From Lentinus brumalis (taxonomy: Eukaryota; Basidiomycota; Agaricomycetes; Polyporales; Polyporaceae): a stretch of 64,000 nt of DNA. Under the pieces are notes generated by a model. That model searched no databases, was not told where the DNA came from, and saw only the letters and a program-made list of their open reading frames with translations. The stretch spans positions 186,001 through 250,000 of the forward strand of contig MARA01000035.1 of the NCBI GenBank assembly GCA_001792895.1, in the 5' to 3' direction. Each line of letters starts with the position of its first letter. The stretch's first letter is position 1. Below, piece by piece: positions 1 to 11,138 of the stretch. The position numbers were made by a program, and so were the translations under genes.

Positions 1-1982
1 CCCGCGCTGCCCTCAGCGATCGCCTGCTCGGCGACGGCGATGGCGACCTCGGTGTTCACCTCGCGTGCGTGCTCGAAGTCTGGCAGGAGCGCGCTGTCCG
101 GGTCCTTCAGCGCGGGCGAGAGAGACGCGAGCCGCCGTGCGCCCGCGATGATCATCGAGTCCGAGAGCTTGCGTGCCTGCGTGACCACGGCGCCGAATCC
201 GAGACCAGGGTAGATGAGCGCATCTGGGGGAAGAGAACGTGTGCGGTCAGCGGCCAGCCTAAGCTTGATAGAGCACAAGGAATATGGTCCGGCCCCGCGC
301 ATCAAGATGCGAAAGAGATGGGGGAAGGGCGACAGTGGAAAGGACAGAGATACTCACTGTTGCACTCCGCCACCTCGTACATCTTCCCGTTTGGCATCTT
401 GCAGGGCGGGAACGGGCTGCCCGTGGCCATCAGGGCCTTGCCATTGGTCCAGTCGTTCGCCTGCTTCGGGTCCACCTCGACGAGCCGCGTCGGATTCGAC
501 AGCGGGAAGATGATTGGCCGGTCCGTGCCCTTGGCCATCTCGCGCACGACCTCCTCCGTGAACGCGCCCGCGTGCGTCGAGCACCCGATGAGCACCGTCG
601 GCTTCACCTTGCGCACAACCTCGAGCAGCCCGATCTCGCCCTTGTCGTTCGTCGGCACGTCCTGCCACTCGGCGTCCGGGCGGACGTACTCGCGCAGGCT
701 CTCGCGGATCTTCGCGGGCCCGAGCGATTCCTTGACGAGCCCGAAGCGGTCGAGGAGGAAGAAACGCTTGTTCGCGTCCTCGCGCGAGAGCCGGTCGATG
801 CTGCTCATGCCGTCCCGGAGCTGCTTGGTGATGCCGAGCCCCGCGCTGCCTGCACCATAAACGACGACGCGCTGGTCGGCGAGCTTGGTCTTCGTGACAC
901 CGGCCGCAGACATGAGGGCCGCTAATGTCACTGCGCCGGTCCCCTGCCTATATGCTGGTCAGTTGGAGGGAGCAGGGTCCGGCGAAGAAGCTTACACATC
1001 ATCGTTGAACACCGAGTGCATACTACGGTAGATGTCGAGCAAACGTTGCGCATTGCTAACGCCAAAGTCTTCAAAGTGCAAAAGTGCGTGAGGGTAGTGT
1101 TTTCGGACTAGCTGGACGAATCTGCAGAAGAAGGACCAGGGTCAGCCGCCATGGCCACCATTGCTTATGATGTTGCTCACTTGTCAACAAATCGGTCGTA
1201 TGCCTTCCCACGTATCCGTCGATTTGCCCAGCCGACGTAGAGATTGTCCTTCAATAGATCTTCATTGTTTGTACCGACGTCAAGAACGACGCTCAATGTC
1301 TTGGAGGGATCTATTCCACCGAGGAGCGTGTAGATGGCTGACTTCGCTGTGGTGATGCCGATACCCTGCATCGCCCTGCATGAGAACCGACAGCGGTATG
1401 TTGAGAGGGAAGACGTACACCGACACCTTGGTCTCCAATACCAAGGATTGCTTCTGAGTCGGAGACGACGAACAGCTGTATATCATGACCTCTTGTATGC
1501 TCAAGGAAGTCCTCCTCCATGGAATCTTGTTCCGGGAATGTAAGATACATGCCCTCGCTCCTACGGAACAGGTGCGAGTAGTTCGCGATTGCATCGCCCT
1601 GAAGTACTCATGGCTCGGCCAACGCATCATACGCACATAAAAGCTCGAAACTCACCTGAGTGGGGGTGTAGATAATCGGTATCAACTCCCTCAGATGCCT
1701 GCTAAGAAGCCCGTAGTACAGAACCCAGTTCTGGTCCTTGAGACTCTGGAGGAAGGTGTTCTTGCGGAGCGGTTGTTCGCGCGCACAAAGCTGGTCGTAT
1801 GCGCGTTCGCATTGCTCCTCGAGCGTGTTGTATCGGTATGGTAGGCGCGAGTTGAGCCCGAATGCTTTGCGCTCGGAGGGCGTGAACGCGGTACCCTTAT
1901 TGAAGCGGGGATGAGTGAGGATGCTGTCGCCGCGGAGGGCTACGCGGAGCACACGGCTCGTCGCCGTTGCCATAATCTGCAC
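1..1982 (-). CDS. NAD(P)-dependent malic enzyme, 3' end cut by window start
   Basis: Oxidative decarboxylation of malate to pyruvate. Six exons can be joined on the minus strand: 1982-1656, 1598-1421, 1365-1181, 1121-996, 947-358 and 223 to beyond 1. The reading frame joins cleanly at each GT..AG intron. Family landmarks appear in order: RLPYRYNTLEEQCERAYDQL near the N-terminus, the catalytic-tyrosine region IIYTPTQGDAI, the first glycine motif ILGIGDQGVGGIGI, the metal-binding segment HFEDFGVSNA, FNDDVQGTG, and the Rossmann motif VYGAGSAGLGI. The chain continues through LIYPGLGFGAVV and is still open at base 1, so the last ~50-80 residues are missing. Start could be 1982 or the in-frame ATG at 1973. 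The basic N-terminus (ATATSRVLRVALRG) could be a mitochondrial presequence, but this is uncertain. Coenzyme preference cannot be read from the sequence. Confidence 0.93.
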
Positions 1983-2037
1983 GTCGTCGACGTTGAAGAG
2001 AAGAAGTCCAAGGTCTTGCGAGAACTAAGGTTGAGCA

Positions 2038-2045
2038 TATTTATA
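2038..2045 (-). promoter_or_regulatory. TATA box of the malic enzyme gene
   Basis: TATAAATA on the minus strand about 55 bases upstream of the malic enzyme start codon at 1982, a plausible core promoter position for a fungal gene with a short leader. Confidence 0.5.
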
Positions 2046-3098
2046 CCCAGCGGCATGAAGGCGAGGATGACGTCCAGGATGTCGACCGTGCGGCCGAGGC
2101 AGCGGAGTCTACGCGACACCGTGAGAGACCTGGCGAGGTCCCGCGCGGCCTCAACCACCCTCCTTGCCGTCGACCTCGACCACGGCTGCACCAAGCTTCA
2201 CCACCGCCATGCAGCTAGACCACAGGGTCATCAAATAGCATCGTCTTCTGTGCCTCGCGTCCTGCTTGCTTTGTGTCTACCACTTCCTCGTACGCTCGAT
2301 GAAGACAGCTCGATGCAACGACGAAGTCAGGAAGGTCTGTCACCGCGCTGCGAGAGTGGATACATGCGCAGCAACTCAATCATCGAGGGCATGGAGGGAC
2401 AGGACGCCTACCGGCTACCGCAGGTCATGGAACGGGTCGGTTGCGACGCGGATACAGGCGATATTATTGCCTTCGCGTCAGGACGAGTCGCTCTGGGGCC
2501 CCGAGGTTGTCGACCATATGCAATAGAGACGGGTGCGTCTATCATCTCCGTGAACGCATGCGTACGACGCGCGAGGACGCGGCTCAGGCCTCGTTCCTAT
2601 CGTCGACGGTCGCCTCGGATGCCCTGGCCGTCCTCGACGATCGCCTGGAAGGTCCGTCGATGCTGATGCAACCGAAAACGATGCTATGATTAACACCTCT
2701 TCCTTGTGGGTGCGGTGTGTTTCTGTCAGGTCTTCATCGCGCATGGCGCAGCTCCTGAACATTGATCAAGTTTATATCCAAGTGCCCTCGCCTCCACTGC
2801 TACTGTTCGAGCGTTCACGCGTTCATCCCTGCTCTGCGGAGGTGGACTGTCCCCGGCCTTGGTTACATTCAAGTCATCACTGGCTATCCCAATGCTGTCC
2901 GCGTTACCTTGCGCATCGCCCAAATGAGTTCATGCTCGCATGTGGAAGCGGACCTATGACTCGACCGCTGCGGTACCGTGCTTCTATGTCGCATCCGCGG
3001 TCCCGTCGAGATCTGAACAATAAATAACTAGTATCATTCCCAGGTCACGATGAACGATCTCGCCTCATCCTCACCTGCAGTCTATACTCAGCGCCAGG
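2046..3098. other. Intergenic region, divergent promoters
   Basis: Separates the 5' ends of the malic enzyme gene (minus) and the RNA-repair gene (plus). Open frames here have no recognisable protein family, show no conserved motif and overlap on both strands, so I call no gene. It should contain both promoters. Confidence 0.5.
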
Positions 3099-5541
3099 AT
3101 GTCGCTTGCCTGGTACCGCGGCTGTCTTGCCATCGTCGGCCCTCGTGTCGACCAGATAGCGCAAACTGCGATTTCTCGCATACAGCAGCACACCCAATAC
3201 GCGGCGCACACCACACAGCTGCTTGACCCGTGTTCGTCAAGCTTCCACATCACCGTAATAACGAAGGACGAGCTACGCAATGCCTCCATCAAGGAGGCAA
3301 TCCCGTTAATTGAAGACATCGATACCCGTCTCATCCACTTCGCTGGGGTCGGCGGGAGCGTAAAGCACGGCGTATTCCACGTTGTCATCGTCTGGGCAGC
3401 AGGTCAAACACTTCGCAAACGCGTCGGGCTGAAGCCCAAAAACTTTCATGTTACCCTCTCCGTGCGTGATGAACACGCACTGCACAAGGGTGTCGACTCC
3501 GTACTCTCTGGACTTGGCTCTCCGTCGCTAACCTCCATCGATTCCGACTTCCTTGACCACCTGGCGTTCACATTCCACATCAATGGCATGTCCGATCCCG
3601 CCCGGACGACCGCATATGACCTGTGCAAGGCTGCGCCCGCTTCGGAGCGCGGATACCTCAGGCTAGGCGACGCCGCGCTCAAGGAGTGCGACTACAAGCT
3701 CGCCAGTCTGGCGTACGCTTGTGCGTACGAGCGCTGCGCTGACAACAGGGTGTCCGAGTACTGCTTGAAGAGACTGGAAGAATGTGCCGAATACACCGAG
3801 TGGGGATGTGCATTCACAGACCTGGAGCGTTCGCAGCTGCATGACGAGGCTCCTTGCGAGCTCCTCCAGCCATGGTCTGCGGGGCTCCGCGGGGAGCTGA
3901 GCGCGCGGGAGCCGCGGTCGTCCCGGTCGTTCTGCTTGCAGTCGCGGGAGGTCGCGGGACCCTGTGTTCATTCCCCATCCTATTCGCGTTGCTGCAAAGC
4001 CCGAGTTTTATCGCCTCCCTCGCTTCTTCAGATGGCTCGTCCCGTTCCACGTCGCACTCATGTCAACTCCTCGCGATGCTGCTGACATCGTGGCGCTGGC
4101 TTCTCCTCACCTGGGTATCCGCCACGTCCTAACGCTAACCGAGGAGACGCCTCTGGACCCCACCTGGTTTGCACGGAGGAACATACGTAACACATTCCTG
4201 CCCATCCCAAACTACCGCCCTCCGACAATCGAGCAGATGGACCTTATCCTCCGTATGCTGGACGATGACCACAACACACCCATGCTGATTCACTGTGGCG
4301 GAGGGAAAGGGCGCGCGGGCACCGTTGCCGCTTGCTACCTCGTCGCGTACGGGTTCGCGAGGCCCGACTCTCGCAGGACGGAGCCGGCGATGTCTGCGAA
4401 GGAGGCTATCGCCGCTCTGCGTGTCATGCGGCCGGGAAGCATCGAGACGGAGCAGCAAGAGGAGTTCGTGGCCAAGTACTGCAGCGCCATCTGGAAGCGG
4501 CAGGCGGCCCTCCCGGACCTGGTCCCAGAGCCTCCTCCGTGTCCGCTGGAGACTGAAGGGTCGCTGCCTCAAGACGCGGACCTGTTCGTGCTCGTTGGCC
4601 TCGCGGGCTCAGGCAAGACAACGTTCTCGCGCATGCTGATGGCTCGCGACCCCCGGGGGTGGACATATATATCGCAGGACGACAGCGGGAGCCGCAAAGC
4701 GTGCGAGACGGCTATTGGGAACGTGCGCAATGGTCGAGGGAGGGTACTCCTGGATCGCTGCAACGTCTCGCGCGATGACAGGAAGGAATGGCTAAAGTTC
4801 GCGTCGCACTGGGCGACCTCGCCCGTCTGCGTGTGGTTTAGCTACGACCGAGAGCTGTGTGTCTCTCGGGCGCAGAACCGCGCGGGGCACCCTACCCTAC
4901 CTCCGGGCAACAGGGTACGGAATACGATGGATCAGATGCAGACATGTTTGTTAGGCCGTCCCTGAAGGAAGGATTCGAGGCCATCGTGACCATCCGCTCG
5001 TTCGCTGCAGCGGAGGAGTTCGTGTCCCGCCTCTCCCCTCCCGTGGGCCTGTTCAAGTTCCCCCGCACCGCCCACCTACTCAATCTCGGATCCGCGACTG
5101 ACGACGACATCATCGCCACGAATCCGTCCGCCACGGTCGGCGATGGCTGCCACGTCGTGATTACCGAGAAGGTCGACGGGGCGAATATGGGCTTCTCCCT
5201 CTCAGCGGACCGCACGCAGATCCTCGTGCAGAACCGCTCGCACTACGTGAACCCCGCCTCGCACGAGCAGTTCCGCAGGCTCGGGTCGTGGATCGAGCGG
5301 CACCGTGCGGACCTGATGCGCGCGCTCGACCGCGACCCGCTCTTTGCCCAGCGGTACGTGCTGTTTGGCGAGTGGCTCGTCGCGACACACTCGATTGCGT
5401 ACAGTTTGCTGCCGGATTGGTTCTTGGCGTTCGACCTGTACGATCGCAGTCTGGAGAGGTGGGCGGACCGGAAGACGTTGGAGGCGCTCTTGGAGGGCAC
5501 GGATATCCGACTGGTGCCTGTGCTCCATCCGGTAGCGACCC
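3099..5541 (+). pseudogene. Multidomain RNA-repair protein (2H phosphoesterase, phosphatase, P-loop kinase, RNA ligase), truncated
   Basis: The predicted chain would heal broken RNA ends: open cyclic phosphates, remove phosphates, phosphorylate 5' ends and ligate. From the ATG at 3099, an N-terminal 2H domain has two H-x-T motifs (HIT at residues 50-52, HVT at 117-119). A helical, TPR-like stretch follows (about 3590-3830). A dual-specificity phosphatase carries the Cx5R loop HCGGGKGRAG at about 4291-4320. A polynucleotide-kinase-like P-loop domain has GLAGSGKTT at about 4597-4623 and DRCNVSRDDRKEWL. A nucleotidyltransferase/RNA ligase has the lysine motif EKVDGANMGF at about 5166 and a motif-III-like block LFGEWLVATHSIAY. 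The frame changes at about 3860-3960 and again at about 4940-4950 (one base apparently missing). Ligase coding stops being recognisable at 5541, where a copied fragment of another gene begins. Motifs IV-V are absent here but similar sequence lies at 8611-8769. Known: Trl1-type ligases combine the same activities in the opposite order. Inferred: broken or misassembled gene. Confidence 0.75.
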
Positions 5542-5927
5542 GGTCAGCCAACCTTGGCCAGGCGATTCGAGAGACCGATACGTACCGGGATTCAACATCG
5601 GCATTCCATCTTCCGTTACCAGCTCGTCCATCGGCGGCGGGGGCAGGGGCATCGCAGGGCCACGTTCCTGGGCATGTGCGCTGTCATCCAACATCTCCGA
5701 GTCCGGCTCTCCTATCGCGTCGGCGTCATCGTCTTGTTGGACCGAGACTTGGACTGGCACGGCGGACGGTCCAGCTTCAGTCACGGATACGACCTGCGCC
5801 GGGAGCTCAGGCTGGGGGACTTCGGTCTTGACGGCATGCGCAGCTTGCGGTGGTGATTGTGATGCAGCTTCGGACTGTAGTGAACTTTGGCTCGCAACAG
5901 CCTCGCGGATCTCCTGCTCCTTCTGGT
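5542..5927 (-). repeat. 386-bp duplicated fragment of the C2H2 transcription-factor gene 3' end
   Basis: This segment matches 12936-13321 base for base at a constant offset of 7394, apart from about three substitutions that I can see (c/t near 5667, and two more c/t differences near 5798 and 5861). On the minus strand it encodes the last ~125 codons of the transcription factor (QKEQEIREAVASQ through SPGQGWLT). Identity begins abruptly at the point where RNA-ligase coding ends and stops abruptly at 5927. It has no start or regulatory region of its own and is best seen as a gene fragment. Confidence 0.92.
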
Positions 5928-7122
5928 TCCGCTGCCTGGACTGACCTATGGTCATCTAGCACCGCGACGTCTCGTCATAGGACAGCTCACACTGCGCGCC
6001 GCATTAAAGTCGATTCCATATGCAAGCCCGACACGACGGCGTGCCAGTCTCGATCCACGGTCAAGCCGCGCCGCTCAACATCCCAGTACCAGTCCTGTTT
6101 CCCCTTGTCGGTCGTCGGGCGGGCCTTTTTTTTCACGCCAATCGGCCCTAGCCCATTGTCTGCCTGCCATAAGTATACTCTGTGCACTCCCCTTCCCTCC
6201 GTCAATATTCAAACGGTGATGCTCGTGTTCGTCGTGATGCATGTGCATCGCCACAGCCAGGTATGCTTCGCTGTCACCCGGACGATGCTCCATGCGATAG
6301 CTAATGGTGCCTGATTTCGTGAATAAACCTCATTGAGGCCTATTTTGGCAGGCGCTGCTCTTGCAACCTTGTGAAGACTATGAGCGGGCTCCGCTTTCCG
6401 TCGGACGAGGGAGGTTAATCGACGTCACCGACGTCCACTTCTCTGTTTCGTGCCTCTGTGCCATACACTCGATGGTTCCACTTTCTCAATGGTTGCCGTC
6501 ATTATGACATCGTGCAAGTATATCGGGCGCGGCTAGAACGCTACCAGATTCCAGGCTTCAAGCTTCAAGGCTGCTGCCGGGCCACCACGATCGCTAACTC
6601 CAAGAAATGCGGTACACACGGTCCGCTTCACTGCTGGATTTCGAGCTTGGTCCATTATGATTATACCGTGTAAGTACTGATTTCATTCAAACCACCTCGC
6701 GAGTATCTTGTGGACACTGTAAATCTGTCCACGGCCCACGGCGACCGCAAAGGCCATCGAGGTCGGTCCGATGCGTTCCCTGATCATCATGCCCTACCAC
6801 TGCAGTCATTTGATACCGCTGAGCCAAGTACTCGTACTGACAACATCCCGTAGAATCTCGCACGCTGTCCGTCCTCCGTTGTTCCTTGAATCGTCTAGGG
6901 CAGTCGGAGACGGCATCTACACATCGCTGGTCGTGGTTCTATGGCGAAGGCTAGGCGGCCCGAACGGACTCCACCCCCACCAACGTTCCTGGTGGTGGAC
7001 GAATCGCATGTGGTCTTTATCAACAAGACACGCATAGTCGTAGAGGATAAAAGGCAGACAAACTCGAGGAAGAACGTCAGTTCCAATCCCCGGGAACTAC
7101 CAGCCAAGTTACCGCATTCACC
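5928..7122. other. Region without recognised gene
   Basis: No open frame here resembles a protein family I know. The stretch contains a T8 run near 6126 and lies inside the 3-kb block that separates the two parts of the RNA-ligase coding sequence. Its right end should hold the promoter of the small secreted protein gene at 7123. Confidence 0.4.
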
Positions 7123-7628
7123 ATGCAGTTCACCAGCAAGTTCACCGCTCTCGCCTTCGCCGTCGTCGCTGCCACGGTCTCTCAAGTGACCGCGACGCCG
7201 GTACGTCCTCACCCTCACTTGGAGTATCATCCGCGACAGCTGATGCACCGTCTCGCCCACAGATCGAGGCTGGCATCGTCACTACGGACGAGTTCCTGCA
7301 TTGGCTCGACACGACCGACGCCAACATCACCTACATAGGTGCTCCCATCAACCGCAACGCCCCGCGCTCCGCCGAGAACATCATGATAACCTACTGCAGC
7401 AGCCGCTCGCAGAACGTGTGCGGCGGCGCCTGTACCGTGTACAACGGCGGCGCGACGTGCCTCTACGCTGGGGGCACGGTGTGCCTCGCTGCCACCGCCA
7501 ACGTCGGCTTCTGCGACCGCCAGAACTGTGGTGGGAGCTGCAACCAGCTCGCCAGCTGCGGAACCCGGCTCGACAACGGGTTCTGCTACACCCCGGGCAC
7601 TCAGTCTATCATCGTCCCGCCCTCGTAG
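7123..7628 (+). CDS. Small secreted cysteine-rich protein
   Basis: Two exons, 7123-7200 and 7263-7628, give a 147-residue protein; the intron has a GTACGT donor and CACAG acceptor. The first ~25 residues (MQFTSKFTALAFAVVAATVS) are a typical secretion signal ending near TATP. The mature part holds ten cysteines, with the core CGGACTVYNGGATCL and a second block NCGGSCNQLASCGTRLDNGF. This pattern is common in Agaricomycete small secreted proteins; no biochemical function is known to me. It is extracellular by inference, and secreted-effector or cell-wall roles are possible. The gene sits within the block inserted between the RNA-ligase halves but itself looks intact, with no frameshift. Confidence 0.85.
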
Positions 7629-8610
7629 GCGCACTCAAACGTCGTAGCAAGCCGACACCAGGTGAGCGCCACGGGTCTTTTTACGGGTTGTAGAAGTTCT
7701 AACGTGACCGTCTATACAGGATGCCTCCGTTCCCGCATGTAGACACTCTGTTGTAAAGTATGACTCGAATCCGATCGAGAGTGACATGCATTTTCGCGAT
7801 TGGGACAGACTTGAAAAGGGCTTTGTAGAGAATACAACGATGCCGTGAAGATTGAACTTTGCAAGATGTCCTGAACGTGCGTCATTATGGTTCTGACATA
7901 GCCCGATGCGAATTATCCAATAAAACCGTTGCGGCGTCCAGTTGTGATAATAGTAGTCCTCGAAAAGCGTCCTTTGGTCGGCCGGATCAAGAGGTACATT
8001 GAGAAGTATGTGTAAGGGTTATTGGAGGGCCACGAAAAGCTACGATATCTCTCCAGGTTCAGCCTGGTGTCGCAGGCAGTCACCGACGTGCGACCGGCTA
8101 TTGTGCAATTCTACGAATGCAATCACTGCCATGCACATAGTCTCAGTCCTACACTCGATGTGCATCTAGACGTCAGGCCGGTATCCTTGCGGATTCCCTA
8201 TAAGTATGTACGCAAACTGGCTAACGACGGAACGTGTAAAGCAACGCTCCGCTCCCCGATATTACGTGATAGCAGATGAACTCGAACTCGTCGACGGTTG
8301 ATGATACACGAACTCACAGACGAAGCAATCCCCCATCAGCGACCCCGCTGAGCCCTTACGGCGGCACCGTGCAATGGACCTTGGAAAGGACCTCGCGCAC
8401 CGCGAAGAGAGAACCGCGAAGACTTTCCGTGTGTCTTAGGAGACTAAATTCCCAGTGAGTACATACATGTTCACTCTGGTACTGCCATCTGCACCACGTA
8501 CCTTGCGCTTTTTGATCGCACATATGTTGCATGGATCCTGCGTGAAACCTGAAGACGTCGGGACCATGCTGTCTTTCGCCTCCGCAACACCCTCCTCTTG
8601 CAAAGTATCC
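7629..8610. other. Region without recognised gene, downstream of the secreted protein gene
   Basis: Several short overlapping frames, none with a recognisable domain. A good splice donor (GTGAGT) at about 8457 precedes the ligase-like tail and could belong to a lost upstream exon. Confidence 0.35.
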
Positions 8611-8769
8611 ATGGGAATAGTTGTGTATGTCAAGGTCGAAAAGCAGGGGAGAGTGGTCTCGCGAGGGAAGGTTGTTCGTGCGGACTTCATTTCTAGGAAC
8701 GAACACTGGACCAAGGGTCCGCTGCAGCTGAACGTACTGCAACATACTGAGGCTCAAGATACATATTGA
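8611..8769 (+). pseudogene. Detached C-terminal fragment of the RNA ligase domain
   Basis: The frame ending at 8769 reads VVYVKVEKQGRVVSRGKVVR followed by ADFISRNEHWTKGPLQLNV. This is the arrangement expected for nucleotidyltransferase motifs IV and V of the RNA-ligase family (an EG-V-K-type strand, then R-GKVVR and the N-HW-K tail) that are missing from the ligase domain ending at 5541. It lies on the same strand about 3.07 kb downstream. The usual acidic residue just before motif IV is not present here (MGIVVYVK), and no good upstream exon could be found. Most likely the stranded end of the same gene; it could instead be a remnant of a paralogue. Confidence 0.6.
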
Positions 8770-9118
8770 TGTCGTTCTTGCAAGTAGGCAAATAGGATAT
8801 TGTCACTGGTGAGATAGATCAAGGAACAAGTTTCTTCGTCGCGGCCGACGAGCGCAAAGCGTACGATATCATCAAGGGGTCGGTGAGGCCACCGACATCG
8901 AGAGGCAGACATTGGGCTGAAAAACCAAGTACGGCATGAAGGATCTCCTTGATAGCACCCACTACGAGGTGGACTCGCTGGTTGCGGGTGCGGGCGGGGA
9001 AAACTAGGTTTTATGTCCACCTTTAAAAAAGATACCTATAAGTACTAGTACATTTCTGATCCGCATCAATTGCAATGGGTATCAAACTGCAAGACATGCA
9101 ACATGCAGCCGCTTTATG
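8770..9118. other. Intergenic region
   Basis: Lies between the ligase tail and the 3' end of the SDR gene. No supported gene. Confidence 0.4.
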
Positions 9119-10435
9119 CTAGTGCTTCTCAGTCGGGATACCTGGCCAGAAGGGCGGCTGGCGCGGGGGCTTCTTCAAGATTTCCTCCACCTCCGCCGGA
9201 ATACTCTTCAGCATATCCTCCGTAGTGTACTTCGGCTTCCAGCCCAAGGCACGGGCACGGTTCCCTCGACAGCGCGAGTTGGAACTGCAATACCAGCCCC
9301 ACTGCTCGCTGCCGAAGTACTTCACCATCTCTTCCTTGGTGAACGAGGTGGGCTCGGGGTCTGTAGAGATACCCAGCGCGACCATGGCTTCGCCGATAGC
9401 CCTGCTGATCTGGTACCAGGTGTGTTCGCCGTTCTCGCCGAAGAAGATCCCCTCCCAGCCGTGTCCGACCTTCTCGGGGTTGGCGACGATAGCGTCGTAC
9501 AGGACGATGTACAGGTCTGCGACTGCACAGGGGAAGGCGTTAGTCGATGTCCACAACGGTATCGTGAACCCTCAAGGACTTACTGTCGTCGATATGCACA
9601 TCCGGCCAGATGCCCTTGCCCTTGCCCACGACGCCCGCCTGCTTGCGCGCAAGACAAGCCTCGATAATCGTCGGAATCTGGATGGAGTGCGGGTTCGATA
9701 CACCCGCATCGACGAGCGGATGTTTAGCGATGCCGTAAATTGTCGATGGTGGGACAATGTATGTGCGCGCGTATCCTTCGACATCCGCGTCGATGACGAG
9801 GAGGTCGACGTTGCGGTGGAGGGCAGTGTCGGGGATAGCTTTGTACTGCTCGACGTTGAGGTCGTCGTAGATGACGTCCGTCGCGTACTCGCCCCGTGCA
9901 TCATCCGCTAACAAACCAGTGCCGGACTGCCGAGTCGGTGGATTCCCATGAGTCGTATGTCAGCAAGTGCAGTCGTAAGTAGTAGACTTACGGTGTGAAT
10001 AAGGATCGGAAGATCCCCATGTTTAGCATGCCGCTTGCGCAGGCCGCTCAATACCGCCTTTATGAACGGTACATTATCCGCTTCCGCCTGTAAGACTCGT
10101 TCAGTGGAGACGTTATAATCCGTTCGCGAGAAGCTTACGAGATTGAAGACGACGTGGGCATTCTCGGCAAGGCTTTCGACCTTGTCAAACTCCTCATGGT
10201 TCCCAACGACCGCTTTCACGCCAAACTTAGACTCGAGAACCTTGGCTTTCTCGGCGTTGCGGACGAGAGCAGTTATCGCGAACGTGCTGGCACTGGGATG
10301 ATTGAGAAGTCGGGCGAGGACAGCGCCTCCGATATAACCTGTTGAGTTTGGCGTGAGCCTCTCAAGACAACTGAAGCAAGTCAAGATGCCCTTACCAGTT
10401 GCGCCGGTGAGGAAGATGGGGGTCTTGCTCGCCAT
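9119..10435 (-). CDS. NAD(P)-binding SDR/epimerase-like protein
   Basis: Five exons on the minus strand: 10435-10396, 10338-10139, 10087-9992, 9925-9584 and 9522-9119, about 360 residues. The start MASKTPIFLTGATG leads into the Rossmann motif TGATGYIGG, which is completed across intron 1. Later come a NADP-site-like region ALVRNAEKAKVLESKFGVKA, the stretch HVVFNL, and the extended-SDR catalytic pair in STIYGIAK (Y-x3-K). The C-terminal part (VANPEKVGHGWEGIFFGENG) is the variable substrate domain. The protein is a cytosolic extended or atypical SDR resembling fungal 'NAD(P)-binding protein' and nucleoside-diphosphate-sugar epimerase families. The substrate cannot be assigned. Transcribed away from adenosine kinase. 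Confidence 0.85.
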
Positions 10436-10621
10436 GTCGCTCGTTACAGTCTGGGGAGCTGGCATACTCGACTCGGCGGACCTCTTCGTTTTATGTGTTG
10501 TCTGTCAAGTACTCGGATTGCGGTGGGTCGACTGGGAGTCACTAGTCAGCACTGGCTTAGCAGTTACATAAGGAACCGGTAGTGGTGACACTGGTGGGTT
10601 GCCGGTCGGTTGATACTTATC

Positions 10622-10723
10622 GATTCTGGTCTCGTACTCAGACGGTCGGCTTGAAGCCGCACCCTACCACCGCACCACGCTTAGGTGCGGCCTTTAGCCG
10701 ACCGTCTGTGTACGAGACCAATC
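10622..10723. repeat. Long inverted repeat (hairpin) between divergent genes
   Basis: Left arm 10622-10663 and right arm 10683-10723 are reverse complements over about 40 bases with only a few mismatches or one-base gaps, around a loop of about 19 bases. The arms share the core GGTCTCGTAC and CAGACGGTCGGCT. Lies in the intergenic region between the SDR (minus) and adenosine kinase (plus). Could be a small foldback or MITE-like element, or a structured promoter segment. Confidence 0.8.
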
Positions 10724-11138
10724 ATTTCAAGGATACAGCAAGTAGACCATGTGGGTTCCTACTTGCATATCACGACGCTCCGACGAGCGGGAGCATATGT
10801 CATCAGAGAGCGTTTGAAGAAGGCATCGAGATACGCTCTTGAAGGCGCGGCACCGTTGACCGAGTGCGTGCAGGTGAGTTGGTTGGCGTTGAGTAAGGCT
10901 GGGTTTGTCTTCCCTAGTAGGCGGCCCACGATCCTACACTGGCTATACTTACATACATACCGGTCCGCCGGGCCATGTCATAGATCAGATCCCGCGTTAT
11001 CTTATCTGCGCTCGATAGTAGATCTCGCGAGCTTCTCCCACCGATGGCTCGATTATACCCGCCATAAGTATCCACCGTCTTCAAGGCCGCCGCGACTCTC
11101 GTTACGACCCCCACCACCTCTCACCCACTCCATCCAAA
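10724..11138. other. Promoter region of adenosine kinase
   Basis: No gene. Includes the leader and presumed promoter of the gene starting at 11139. Confidence 0.4.

Noticed and set aside
1911..2666. 251-codon plus-strand frame upstream of malic enzyme
   Set aside because: Begins inside the malic enzyme first exon on the opposite strand, is Arg/Ser-biased, and has no recognisable domain.
8356..8757. 133-codon minus-strand frame
   Set aside because: Antisense to the RNA-ligase tail, which has clear family sequence on the plus strand.
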